Below are positions 25,004 to 38,243 of a stretch of DNA of 64,000 nucleotides, piece after piece. The first letter of the stretch is position 1. Every line of letters starts with the position of its first letter. The notes under the pieces are model-generated. The model made no database searches. It saw nothing but the letters and a program-made list of their open reading frames with translations, and was not told the DNA's origin. A program made the position numbers and the translations under genes. The DNA is from Lethocerus indicus (Eukaryota > Arthropoda > Insecta > Hemiptera > Belostomatidae): positions 13,725,154-13,789,153 of the forward strand of contig JACDQD010000002.1 in the NCBI GenBank assembly GCA_019843655.1. The letters are read 5' to 3'.

Positions 25004-25015
25004 AAGAGTCCTCCC
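25004..25015. repeat. Target-site duplication, 3' copy
   Basis: Second copy of the 12-bp direct repeat, directly after the A-rich tail. The exact 3' boundary could shift by a few bases because tail and duplication both begin with A/G. Confidence 0.9.
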
Positions 25016-26420
25016 AATTTGATTTCTTCAAATTCATTAATGCGCTTTTATATCTCATTACAGGCGAGTAAGACGGCGGGGGTCCTTTGCACCTGTCATT
25101 TCGTTTCCCGAATGTAATGGTATCCGACCGCCCACTGACACCGCCGCCCGCTCAGCCCCGACCTCTTTACACTCGGCCGTCTCGTATATCCTCTGGCATT
25201 TACACTCCTTCGGGTTATTGGGTTTCGGAATTTATTACTTCTCCAATTTACTCCCGTATAGGTGAAATATGGTATTGTTGGAAAAACTCGATTTGGTCCC
25301 GAGGATTTACAGGCACCGTTTTCATGCTTGAAAGGCGGGGGATGGGTTTTTGAAAAATGTCACGGCGGAGACTAATGGAACTCTTCCCCCGACGGGAGGC
25401 TTCAAGAAACCGGTCACTCAGAGGTACCGTGGAAACTTCCTATTCATGTGTTCGTTTAAACGAATGTACCTTGGGGAAAAATTTTAATTTTAAATACAAG
25501 ATTCTACAAGAAATTAATTTTTAGTAATTAAAACCATAGAAAATACCAATGGTGAATGTTATAATTTTGTTATAAGTTTTCTGTTATTCTGTGGAGATTA
25601 GTCTTGGAAGTCATACCTGTCTAGAGCAAACACCAAACAATATATTGTACATATCTTATACATTTCATAAACTAACCATGTCAGCACGAGGCATCAAACC
25701 GTAATTGCTGGCATTACCATTTTTTTGTGTTTGCTTACAGTTGTGATTAAAATACCGCCTATTATCGGAACCAATCCTGAACTGAACGAGATAATTGAGA
25801 TGGCACTTGCGCGATGTTGCTCCGTTTATCGCTCGATCCGGATTGTGGATCCGGGTCGGGGCGAAATTCAGCCGATTGTGAGGACGCGACAGAGCGGGAG
25901 CCCGCTGTAAATCTCATTTCGGACAGCAAGAGACTCTCAACGGGCGAAAGGTCGTTATTCTGGCTGGAAAGGTTGAAGGTATTTTCAAATGCCAAAACCG
26001 GCCGAATGGAACAGTACCGAGATGGCCGGCTCCTCTCTACAGGTGGTTCGCCTTCCCTGCTCTTATTCAAAGCCCCCAGACCTACACCGCGAATAAATAT
26101 AGAGACCAATCATTTTCAGAATTCTAATTTATGCCGGCCTAAAATATTTCGGCATAGTTCCACTCCGTCGCCCGATGAGGCCGAGGATTTAGAATGGGTC
26201 GGCGGAGCGCGGCCCTGAGATTTATTGGACACCGAACACGATCGTCCGACAAAATAATGTCCGGCTAAGGCTGCATGTTAAACAAACGTGTTCTGTAACA
26301 ATTCGAAAATTATGTGGCACCTACAGCATTGATATTTGAAAATCGTATTATCGTCATGTTGGATTCATTCTAAATGGAAGGAACGAACGAGAATTAACGC
26401 CATAAATCAAATTGATGTTA

Positions 26421-26474
<54 letters not shown>

Positions 26475-27570
26475 TATTGAAGAAAAAAATTACCAATACT
26501 TGAAATTACATGTATTTACAGCGATGGTATTATTTTATCGTTTGTCATAATGTTCCGGTCTTTTAATATTATATATGGTACTCGGTCACTTACCAATTAA
26601 AAATGATTGGACGGTACACATATAAACGTGGAGTTTATTTAGACAGGTTCAGTACATAAATTAACGATTGAAGAAAAGAAAATATTTGTCTGTAATTCCC
26701 AAAATTCGGATTTAGTCAAGAACACAGGAAGTAGTATTTAAAAAATTCGAAGCGTTTATACTTCTTGTAACGGGCATTTTATAAATTCGGAAACTCAGAA
26801 ATAGCAATGACTCAAAGCGACAAGCCGGTTCTTTTCGTATATTATTATTCCCAGGTAGCCAGGTTTTATTATAGCCGCTACCTGATGTTCATCCGGCCAA
26901 GAGACGAGCTACAACATGATTTAGATTTTTATCTTTAGTCCTGCCGGCTTTTGCGTAAGAGCCTCAATAATTTACGCAGCGAGTTTTAAATCAGTGAGTG
27001 GAGGAAGAAGATCATAGGAGTGATGAAATTCCGGCCCCCGCGATCTCATACCGGTATCTGAAATCAAAGCTTAAATATAATAGAAGGTAGGGGACAGCTA
27101 TGACGAGATCGATATTTCCTACCGGGCTTCCAAGCCCTTATAAATATCAACCGGGCGTAACCCTTAAAAGCTTTACCAGGTTGAAGAGTGCAGAGGGGGG
27201 GCTAACAACGCCGATAACATGTTCTACCGATGCAAACACGGGTAACTGTTAAAACGCCGGATTGACCCCTGCAAAGCTTGACATAATTGCCTTTCAGAGG
27301 AGGGGTCGTCGGATATGAATGGGGCGAGGGCGGATCTTTTCAATCGGAGCTTTAACGCCGAGGAGGGCGGGATAATAAGTCGTGAAATGGTGACAAATGG
27401 CGCGTGATCATTCTCTCTCTCTCCCTCCTCTTGACTCCTTCGCATCTGTCCCAGGCCACCTGTCCAATAATTGCCCGATTGAAATTTAGTTCATCTCTGA
27501 TCAAACACAAATCGCGTCAGTGCCTAACGAAGCGGTGAGCTCGGTAATGATTTCAGTGGAAAAGCCTCGT
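25016..27570. other. No gene seen
   Basis: GC patches at 25080-25200, 25810-26220 and 27170-27440; AT-rich elsewhere, with the TA array at 26424. Overlapping frames of 134 (+) and 115 (-) codons at about 25.76-26.22 kb are mirror images of one GC-rich patch. TTCGTTTAAACGAA at 25451-25464 is a 14-bp palindrome. Confidence 0.6.
26424..26470. repeat. (TA)n microsatellite, 47 bp
   Basis: Pure TA array inside an AT-rich block. No gene nearby. Confidence 0.98.
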
Positions 27571-27613
27571 GGGCACGACAGCTCAGTGGACAGCATTAGG
27601 GCTGGAATACCGC
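27571..27613 (+). other. tRNA 5'-half-like fragment
   Basis: CAGCTCAGTGGACAGC followed by ATTAGGGCTGGAATACC resembles a tRNA D-arm and anticodon arm (consensus TAGCTCAGTGGTAGAGC). No B-box or T-arm follows within 40 nt, so at most this is a tRNA pseudogene or SINE remnant. Confidence 0.25.
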
Positions 27614-28135
27614 ACATAATGTTAGCTGTTTAGGCTGACACTGTTTAGGCATTTTCCCTGTTTTTGTTAAGGATTTTGTTTCGAAACATTATTTTCGCGT
27701 CGGAATTTTTTTGTGTTGACATTTAGAATGATCGAAATATTGCAAAACAGTCGAATTCATTATCGAATTCACGATATACTTACGTTATAAATCTGATATT
27801 TTCAATATAGCCTAGGCAAATGTCAGTCATCCGGAATTCATTTTCGGACAAATTTCGGTGACATAAATTACAGTTCAGTTTTTTCTGTAACATGTGTTAT
27901 AACGTGTTTTAATATGGGCCACAGACGAACAATTGTAAAGTGTGTCGGCCATTATTTGAAGAGGGCATAATTTGTCGCCCGTCGTGAAACAGATGCGGAC
28001 GAAGATTCGGGTCGTCTCTGAGAGGCGGGAGATTTATTCAAGAGTAACCCACAGCCGGGTTCAAACTGTCAGTCAGTTTTATAAGAGGTGACAAGAAACT
28101 ACGGTGTCCTCCTTAAACGGCGAACAACAAACACG

Positions 28136-28290
28136 GGACAGAGAGTGAGAGAGAAAGAGAGGGTGGAGGGGGGTTAGAGATTGGCCGCACTTCACAAAGG
28201 AGTCATTATCATTACTGAAGATGGAACGGAGCGGAAGAAGGAGGAGGTGGCAGAGGTGGAGGTGGAGGAGGAGGAGGTACATCAGTCAGG
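28136..28290. repeat. Purine-rich low-complexity tract
   Basis: Two purine blocks: GAGAGA-type near 28140-28170 and a GGA/GGT-rich stretch near 28230-28280. The + strand frame through it reads as a Glu/Val-rich string, typical of low-complexity DNA and not a gene. Confidence 0.85.
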
Positions 28291-29492
28291 GGAGAAGTGG
28301 GCACAGGTGGCCCGGGGGAGTAGAAGGCATAGCTCACATGTCCCATTATTCCACATGATTTGCATCAATTAGGAATGCTCCGCGCCGGCGAGGATCTGGC
28401 CATCACCTCACCGCTGGGCCATTTTAAAAAGGAGCGGTTCAAACACCTGTACTTACCTCGGGTATTCAAATCGTCTGCACCTACGTGACCTCATTCGGTT
28501 AATGAACGCGCTTAAAGGACTGGAATAAATGAGGATAATTCCCTCTCCGATTCCTTTGTACGAGCGGCTCCCCGGACCCGTCGTTGAACTGGACGCGTAG
28601 TCAAAGATTGTGCAGCCGAGGATTTCAAAATAAAATTTTCCAGCGCCCTATTTCAGAATACAGTGGGTTGGGTCGCGGTGAAAAGCCAATTTTGAAAACG
28701 CGCACAGCGCACGCTCCAATTTCGCAATCGAAAGGTTAACTAATGTTACGTTTAAGCGTCCATCTATGTTTGGAACAGGCCCCCGTGAAATTAAATCGAA
28801 TGGTTAACGAGGGCCGCCGCCCGTACTGTTTGCATGTCCGCTCGAAAAATAAGCGGGTTCGGCCGGTTCAATCTCTGGGCTTTATAGAGGGGCCGGCACG
28901 TGATATTATTAATCGTCTTTCAATTATGTGTCCCAACGCCTCGGACTCCCACTGTTTTCTTAACGACCCCGTTCGATTTCACCTGCACACGTTCCGGGAT
29001 CGTTATAAAATCGGGTTTAACTTTCGATTTAATTTCCCCGGGTAAATATTTAAAACGTCAGCGCCGGGTATCCGTACATGAAATAATGCCGAAATAAATC
29101 ACGGGAATATTTCTAATTCAGTAGTGCCTAGATTTTAATCATTTCCTCGAAGTCTTATATACTAGGATTGCTATTATAAAATATAAAAATATGAGATTTA
29201 CAGCATGCATTACGCAACTTTTGTACATTTAATTCAAATTTTCCGCGGCAGTGAACTGGAATGTATACGGAGTGGTTTGTAGTATAGGAGTTTACGGTCA
29301 TTCTGTTATCTCGCGCTTTCAATCCGTTCAATGACTTCAAATAAGGTGGCAATTTTTAGAATGATCGTCTAGAATGCTCGGAGCCCGTATGCATATTCAA
29401 GGAAGCAGGACACTTTCAAATGTAAATCCTTCAATTAATTGACCGTAATGAGGAACTTTTCCTTTAAGACGTCGGCCATGTCCATAGATTGT

Positions 29493-29516
29493 CCACCGGC
29501 GGTTGTCCGCCGGTGG
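29493..29516. other. Perfect 10-bp GC-rich hairpin
   Basis: CCACCGGCGG, a TTGT loop, then its exact reverse complement. Stability is high (9 of 10 pairs are G-C). No flanking feature explains it. It is not followed by a T run, so it is not a Pol III terminator. Confidence 0.9.
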
Positions 29517-32500
29517 GAGGGGCGCATAATAAACCTAAAGGGAGCCCACTAAGGTAGAAAAGTCCTCCCCTGTAGGGAAGTCACGACCCGCGGGGCTGAT
29601 TTCCACGGGATAGAGCAAATTGTCCGCTCACGCCTCCTGCATTTGCATCTAACTGTAACTTAAATCTCGCCTACTGTCCACTGGGGGCGGGTACACATCT
29701 CAACCCGTTGCCCGCTTTTTAACCGTTTTCCACGGACAATTGCTAAACGGTCGTCTTCCCCATTATTTCTGTCTTTATATCCACCGGCTTCTCTATTTTC
29801 ATAAACATCGGCGATTGCTCGACTGCCCAACACGCCACCTTTATGCGGTCGGCCGCGAACCTTATAACAATATTTATGCGGTTGTTTATCTACTCTACAA
29901 TAACACTTCATCGGCTTAATGAAATGATTGCGGAACCCCGCCCCGCATTTTTGCATGAATTTGGGATCGTAATAAATGTTAACAACAATTGAACCTGGTT
30001 GTAGATTGGCGTGAATGAATTATTTATAACAAGTGTATTGTCATTAATGAGGACTCGATTTCGATTGATGCAATCCTACGGTGGATATATTTTAGGGTCA
30101 TAGAGTTGTTCTTTTCTCTGGTTTGGTATGCGAACATGAAGCGACGACCTTTTTACGGTTTTGGGATGTCAGGAGTTAGCTGGGTTTGGACGATAGTCAC
30201 TTAAAACTTAGAAGAATACGACTGCTGAGCCCTCCGACCCGATTGAGGAGGCAACACAATCTGGCCCCCTCCCACTGGGGCAAGGTCGGATTTTTTATCC
30301 TCCCGTTCATTGTTGTCAGTCCCCTTGAGAGTAGCGGGCGACGACGGCGAGGCTTGCCCTCGGCACCGCCTTATCCGAGCGCCCAAATTGGCACCAATAA
30401 TTTACAGAATAATCGGGCGGCCTCAACCGGGCGCTCTGTTTGGCCGGAGCGCGTGGAAAAAGAGACGTCTTACTCTACTCGGTGAGACCCAACGATCAAA
30501 TTACCCGCGATAATGGTTGGCCCGAGGCCGCAACACTCCCGACCCGGAGCCAGGCCTTGTACACTTCGCTAATGTCGAACGCTTCGAGTGCTTCCGTACA
30601 ATTGGAGCTTGAACACCGCCACGAAGGAATTTACTTCCTTTTCAATCGGACTCCTGGTTCGATTACAATGTACGACGTTACAAAATAAAAACTGTCCATT
30701 ACATTTCTACAATAGCATTTGTGTGACAAACGGGATTTAATTGTACTTTTATTTTATTTATGCTCAATTACTCGCAAGGTATAATTTTTTTAAAAATTGT
30801 ATATTATTTGGCAAATTACAATTGCAAAAACTCAAAAATATCACGGGGTCGTAAATCGGCGTCCCGACGAATGAAGCGGAGCCCACGTCCCCTACCCCCG
30901 GAACCATTGCCAATAATGTCCCAAGGTTGGACTAGCATCAGAAATCAGTCAGTTTATACATTATGTAGCTTTGATGTGTACAATAACCGGTGTAGGTTGA
31001 ACAAAGTGCATTATAATGCCGACGTTCCTTTCGGATTTTTTTTTTCTGGTAGACACTCAGAAATATACTTGGGAACAGGGGAAACTCAATCCTGGAACAA
31101 GACAAAAATATCGATATTTTAATTAATGGCTCGGTCCCTTATGATAGGATTTGAATAGAATGAAAGTCTCAAAATATGGTATTCAACGGACGCATAAATC
31201 TGTCCGAATATTTGGCACCGCGGCCAAATATTTATTTCCTTTTTGCCGCTTTTTACTGAGCACAGCTATTTTACGGCGCTTCGAACGACTTTATCACAGA
31301 TTTACGCGCGATTTCCCCATTTTATATACTATTTATCTTTTATATTTTTATTATTCGCTATTAGTGTCTCCAGCCCAGGTTTTATGTTCCTGCTTAGGCG
31401 TGCGAAATATACAGGAGAGAGGTATAAAGTCGTACGGGGCGATATATGTACATGCCCAGATATGTAATACGCTGGTACGGGACAACTGGACGTTTATTTT
31501 TTTAAATTACGATTCAATATTACATCATTCCTGTGAATATGTTTTTCGGATGTATCCAGAAATATTTATTTAAAATTCTCTCATTTTCTGTATTTTGATC
31601 ACGTCCGAGTGTCAATTAATTCATTGAAAAAAATGTTTTTATTATGAAAACTAGACGATATGAAGAAATGATTTTGATATTCCTACAGTTGTTCTTATTA
31701 CAAATCCATCTCTACAGTTTGAATTATATTTCATATATACACTTGTTAATTATGAAATTTAATACAATATTTATCATAAATATTCGTTATTTCTTGCATA
31801 AAATTATTTGCAATAACGTAAAACGCATATATCTTCACAGTGGTGCTACTTCGACACCGCACAACTGTGCGTGGTGAACCGTGGCGCACAATTGTGATAA
31901 TAAAATCCTAATTCCGAGTCGCCTCCTTTATTTTTTAAGATATTATCGAAGTAAAAAAAATACTTTTTCCTTATTCGACTCCTGTATTGCATTTCCTCGC
32001 ATTCCCTGCCCTTCATTCCTGACCACACTTTTTACACTTCTACTTTCCATTACGGGCGGCGATATAAGTGCTCTTGGCGATTTTTATATCGCAATTATGA
32101 GCTCGAAAACGCCCCGACCTTAGACATATAACCACTGGAAAAGCAAATGGAACAAGTTGTTAAGAGCGGTAGCCCAGTTCAGAATGACTTTATCATATAT
32201 TATTTTTTAAACGCTTATATTAAATAGAAATATCTTAATAGCAGAAACCCTATCTATACAAAATATTTACAATTAAGTAATGTACAACTTAGTTTCTTTC
32301 ATTATTCCATTATTTTGAAATTAAATATTGAACATTGAAATCGGTATGTATAGTATTTGTACAATGCTTTCTACAGTCCAGAGATGATTGTAGTCTCACT
32401 TTCAAATATGCCAATTTCAAAATGGTAATAAATTGTTGATATTTGAAAAATTTTCCCGAACCACAATCATCCAGTCATCGCGGAAATGAGTTACCGGCCA

Positions 32501-35500
32501 GATGAATTCGAAGTGAAGAATTCATTGTCCGACGAAGGTTCGGAGGATGGCTCTATGAGAGAGGACGTCCCGCTCTACCGGTGGATCCTCCGTTTTCCCA
32601 ATGCAAATTTATTTCAGCGGTCCATAAATTCCCGGTTACGACTTCTAAAGGTTTCACCGAGGCTGTAAATAATTCTTTGGAGGCGAAAATCCGCGTTTAG
32701 AATAAATTGCCGACAATGTTCAATTATAATTATTAGACCGATGTAATTGGCTTCTCGTTATAACTCACGTCCAGGTTATTGTATTGTGAGCGTCCACCTG
32801 TTCGAAAATAATGCAGATGTGTTGCTAATATATTGCTTTTCAAGTCGAACATCCATTTAAATTTGTTTACTTATGATGCATTTGTCATCGGTACCGAATG
32901 CAGATTCTCTCTTATTCATCCGCAAAGCTATTATTTATGGCGTTCTTCTGAACTGTTGAAGTTTCTGAAGGCAGTAAATTTATGCCTTTCTTCCACTATT
33001 ACGACGCGAAGCTTTCGTTATAACGGGATTTAAAAAGGGAATAAAAATTAAATATTAAATATATTTGAATGGTGTTACATAATTCCAAACCAATTACATA
33101 ATTTCTATGTTCGATACATAGTATAATGTTCGTTACAATAATTAGAGGTATAGATTGGATATTAAAAGAGTATAATAAATTTGTAGAAAATTAAAAAATA
33201 TATGAAAATCAGTTCTGAGGCTCACGAGAATAGATTGTTGCATCAGAGTTTGGCTATCTGCGGGCGGTGAAGAAAAGTGTCGGCAAGTCCGAAGGCGAGG
33301 TCCCTGCCTTCTTTGTTCGGGCCCACAGTTCCACAGTAGTCATTTCTTGTAATTGATTAAAACATTCATCACGCGTTACATTTCATCTGTAAGAGCTTTC
33401 CTCCTTAGTTGGAGCTGTCACATTTGAAAAAGTGCGCCATCGGGAGATTGGACCGGCCCAGCGTCCACAAATGACCGACCGACCGGCTCGGGGTTGACTC
33501 TTGTCATGCTTCGGTTAAAAAGCGGCCTACCATCGTCTTCATAGTAATAGCCAACATGATTTACTTTACTTATTTTTCACCTTAATGTTCATAGTGTTTG
33601 TTGGTTACGTTCGGTCGTTTAATTATATTATTTAGGAGTGGCTCATTACTCACTCTGAATGTCCAACCGAACGGTTATTATACTCTGAATTAGCGCTATT
33701 AATTTCAGAGTTCAAACTGCTTTTACACAATACAATTTTTAAAAAGATTGCGTTTTCACATATACACATATTTCAGCGGCTATTTTCTGAAGAATGTTCT
33801 CTTCCTTCTCATTTTCGTCCGAAGCTTTTCCGGTGCGCCTGGATGTCGAGCAGGCGTCGAAGACTCTAAAATACTATGAAGTAATGTTTCTGTCAATGAT
33901 TGATCATTTATACCTCTGGCTTCCTATGTTCGCGCATATAATGTGACTTAAAGACTACACATATTGGCATGAATTATGCTACTTCGGGAACGGAAATCTC
34001 ATAAATAAATTAATTTTATTTTGTAAATTTAAACCTGATACACGCATCGCGCACAATTGAGGGTACCCAGATTAACGCGACTGGTAGGTACAAGAGAAAG
34101 CTGTAGGCCGTGGCATAACACAAGGAGAGTATAAGGAAATTATTCCGACGATTCGAACCGGTCGTGTATTTATTAATCGAGGATGGACAGTGGATTCATG
34201 TTTAAAATATGAAATAGAGCGTTCGCCAGGGAAAGCGAGTCCGGTCTGAGGCATACGATTCCAACGTGATAACATCAATTATCGCCTCATCAAACAGGGA
34301 CTGTCATTAATAAAACGTTTATGAAATCTCGAGGCAGACCGAATTTCGTTTACGATCGATGTTTGGGCCTCATCTTTTAACGTTCGGCCCAAAAGGGTCG
34401 ACCCGTTATACGGGTCAATTAGGACACACAACAGGGGCCCTTAACAGATTTTCACATAACCTTTTTATAGGCCACGGAATAAAATGTACAGTTCATTTTT
34501 ATTGAAAAGTATTATGTCCTTTTTTACTGTTTGTCTCTTCGCCGGGCTCTTTGCCCGGGCCAAATTGAGGACGAGGAGTTAATGTTGAGAAATTAAGAAT
34601 TAATGGTTGTCTTTTATATACCTATAGGTGGGTGCAGTCGAACTCACCGCGTTCACTAAGTGGACCGAAATATATCTATATACACTGTAATATCGGTTTT
34701 ATTTTATTCTCTCTGTGGAGATTTTTCTGTCATAGACTGTATTTAAATCTCACTCGCATCGTTGTTTTGTTTATTGATTTTTTATTTTTTTAGGTTGACT
34801 ATCACATAGGTCCGACCTGAACAGTACAAAAGCCAACTTTCGAAGTTTGCCCTTCCCCTCCCCAAATCTTAACTGGAGCGTATTTATTGAGACGTTTATT
34901 TGCCGAGCGCGGAGTGTTTGATCTGAACGCGGTCATTAGTTCGGCCGGCGGAGAAAGGCGAGTACAAATCCGTATCTTATTTTAGGAGGGCGCGGTGTCA
35001 CGATAGTCTGACTCATTGGTATGGCCGGCTCTTGGAATCGTCATGACTATAACCGATAGCAAAACCGAGAGCAATGCTGAGAACGCATTGAGGTATTGCG
35101 TGGCGCTTGTAAATGAAGACATTTAGCGTTGTGCGTGCGGCCGGTGGGTACCCGGACTCCACTCCTGGATAAGGGACCGCTATAAATCACCAACTGCCGG
35201 AGTCACCTCAGTCACCACGCGAAACTGCTTTACTCTGGCAAACCACGCTTAAATGTATTCTCTCCACTTACAATTCCCATCCATTCTTCGGGTGATAGAA
35301 CTGGACCAAAATGTATGATTTCAGATGAAACAAATGATTACCAAGAATTCGCTCGTAGAATAAGAAACTAACAGAAATGTAAATGTATCTGAAATTTTGA
35401 TTGGACAAAGAAAACGTTTTAAGATAATTCAGAATGCTCCGCCTAGTCGATGTAAATATCCTGTCTAATAAACAATTAATATTTTGATCGAAACTTTCCG

Positions 35501-36609
35501 TTCAGAAAAATTTCTATATTTTGCACCTTTGTATTGTCCTGTTCATGAATTTCCAGCTACTATAAGCTTAGTGGGGTGGGCTCCGAAACAAAAAAATAAT
35601 ATGTATCGAATCCATTTCTTTACTTAATTTATTATACGAAATTAATAATTCGAGTTAAGAAATATGATCATATTTATATCCAAAATGGAATCCAGGATTT
35701 ATGACAGTCGTTCATGTACCTAATGTTGATACTGTTGAAACAGAGTTTGCGTATCGATAAAAATTTGATACGGTTTATAATACATTTTTTGAAACTTTTT
35801 GCTGAAATGTATGATGTATACGTAGTTTAATACGTATCTAAATATTTTGCATTGAGGCGCATTCAGTTTTCCAGGAGACAATGAACTGGAAATAAATAAG
35901 TGGAAGTTAATGTTCAGCGAATTGTTCAGGCCTTGTGAATACCAAGAATAGTGGAATAGGCGTACAGGGAGTTCATCCCATTTCACCTGCAGCCACGGCT
36001 GGACACTCGCCAAACGATAATATATTCCGGAACGTGTTGCACACGATGGGGAGGACTATGCCCAAGGGGGGAGGGGCGGTTTCGTGGCCAATATATCTCC
36101 CATGAGCCAATATCCTTATTACACGTCCCACCTCCCGGTCGTCTACAAACAAGACACTGGCCGAGGGATAGGTCGGGCGGGAGCAGTCCCTTGTCCCCCT
36201 CGCTTCCGATCGAAACATTCACAGATGGGCCCACGGACGTGTCGGGTCGTGATGTCTACCTCCGTGAATCACTACTTGTTTGGAAGTTAAAACTGGTTTT
36301 TAAGAGAAGATAGTAGCCGAACAAAGTACAAATCATTCATCGATTCAAATCGTTTTAAGATTTGATTAATATTTATAGCCCGAATGTCATCTTTCCTGTC
36401 TGCATGGTTCTTCATAACCGAACGAATATATGACCAGCTTCATAAAAGGAGGATCTGAGTGGGATGTGAGAAGAGAAAGTGGTGTATATATTGTGTTGGT
36501 ACGGAAGAAGCAGATTTATGGCAATACTATCTGCAGGGCCTATCAGAGTGTACATCGTTAATTAATTATCGTAAATTGCGCGGTAAAGTAATTACCCCTA
36601 GCTATTACT

Positions 36610-36623
36610 CCCCCCCCCCCCCC
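36610..36623 (+). repeat. C14 homopolymer
   Basis: Run of 14 C, the longest G/C homopolymer seen. It interrupts the 129-codon open frame at 36459-36848, which makes that frame unreliable. Confidence 0.95.
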
Positions 36624-38223
36624 GTCAACACTATTCGCCCTACACCGAATCGGCGCAGCGCTCTCACGCTCGGATTGATTAAGAAAAGCTGTTATTATAA
36701 TATTAGTCAAACTAATGGCTCTGGACGCGGTGTCCGGCCACGGAACCGAACACTAATGCTTTTCACAAATGGCGATTTAATGGCCTCCGGGTCCACGAGG
36801 AGCACGAGACGCTACTTAGGGATTCATCGCGGTACTCTCGGGCGTTAACTCCGTGTAATTGATCCCGGGGAATGGGGTGGGTAAAAGGCAGAGAACAAAG
36901 GGGGGGCTGTCCAGACAGGGTTGGGCAGAATACAACCCGGAAGATGGCCGATTACGAATACAAATCATTTTAGTTAAACGTGACAAATAACTATATAATT
37001 TTATACTTTACATATTTTATATTAAACTAATATATTTTAAACTTTATTATCAGTAGTGACTACTCGTCTCGATAACAATTAATACTCTATACTCTCTGGC
37101 GACTGGTTCAATAACCTTTAATAAATAACCTGTTGCTTTCTCTCCACGAATCTTCGTTTCCGAGTAAAGCATCCGTCCTTTCGTAAGTTATATAATTATA
37201 ATTAGCCGCTGCAGAGCAGTTGGGGATACCCTGCATAGATAGAAAACCAATCAAATGGAGTAATTTTATTTATTGCTCACTGAAATTTTATCTCGCCCAG
37301 ATAGGATAGATGGCGAAGGGGGAAAAGGGAAAAGCTAACGGGAGGAGCCGGTACAACCCCGATCGGAGGAGAGCTGTTGTGCAATATTGAACGACAGAAC
37401 CCCCTCCTCCTCCCCGCCCCCATCTCAATGCACCACGAAGTTGCGTAAGCCCAAGGAAAGTGGGCTTCTCCCGCCTGACAGCCGTCGAAATTGGCAGTAA
37501 GACACCCGGGACAATGGGCCGACTTAGTACCGGGCTTGCCTTGCGTAACCGGCGTGCATCCAATACGCCAGGAGACGCATCCAACTGTTTTAATTAATGC
37601 CGCACATTATTACTCCCGATATATCGATGTTTAAGACATAATAAGCGAGTGAAGTCGGAAATTCGCACGAGTGACGGTGAATGCAATTCTTCTTCCCGGA
37701 ATGGCGCTGAAAAGGTTTCGATTTTTTGATAAAAAATACGATGGCCGCATCGGCATTGGAATTGTAATACGAAATTCTGTGCATTGCTTTATACTCTAAT
37801 ATCTGCAGATTATATATTTCTTTTCAGTCGTACATACCGGAAGATATGATGAATGAACATTAATTATTTTCGGGAAAATATCACCTGTAAATAAGTTAAG
37901 CTACATCCGACGCTAGAAATAACACTAGCTAAAAGTTTGTCGAAATTGGGTAACAGTTGTGTAGAGACCATATTTCGTTTTAAACGGGCGGGTTGTGTCA
38001 TTCTGGATTCATTCCTGTTTCCATAACGCGAGGTAAAACATTCGTTTTAAATTATAGCAGCTATTATGTTGAAAAATGTTCGCGGCTTTGTTTGCTTTAC
38101 TTCCAGATTTGTTATTCTCAAAAAATATATTCCCTCCTAAATTGGGTATATCGCGATAAATTTGTACAACGTGTGCATTTCATTCGGGCCCTTTCTTGTG
38201 CCGAACGACGGGGAGACCTTGCA

Positions 38224-38243
38224 AAACGCTAAATTTAGCGTTT
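38224..38243. other. 20-bp perfect palindrome
   Basis: AAACGCTAAATTTAGCGTTT, self-complementary with no spacer. A dimeric DNA-binding protein could use such a site, but no family consensus is recognised. Confidence 0.9.

Larger units (their letters stand above)
27614..33240. other. No gene seen
   Basis: GC-rich patches at 28140-28480, 28780-29040, 29480-29730 and 30230-30600, then mostly AT-rich to 33240. A 140-codon + frame (31151-31573) is of a length expected by chance. GCACAACTGTG and GCACAATTGTG occur 26 bp apart near 31859-31895. Confidence 0.6.

Noticed and set aside
34141..34170. GGTTCGAATCG on the minus strand as a tRNA B-box
   Set aside because: No A-box at the right distance and no cloverleaf.
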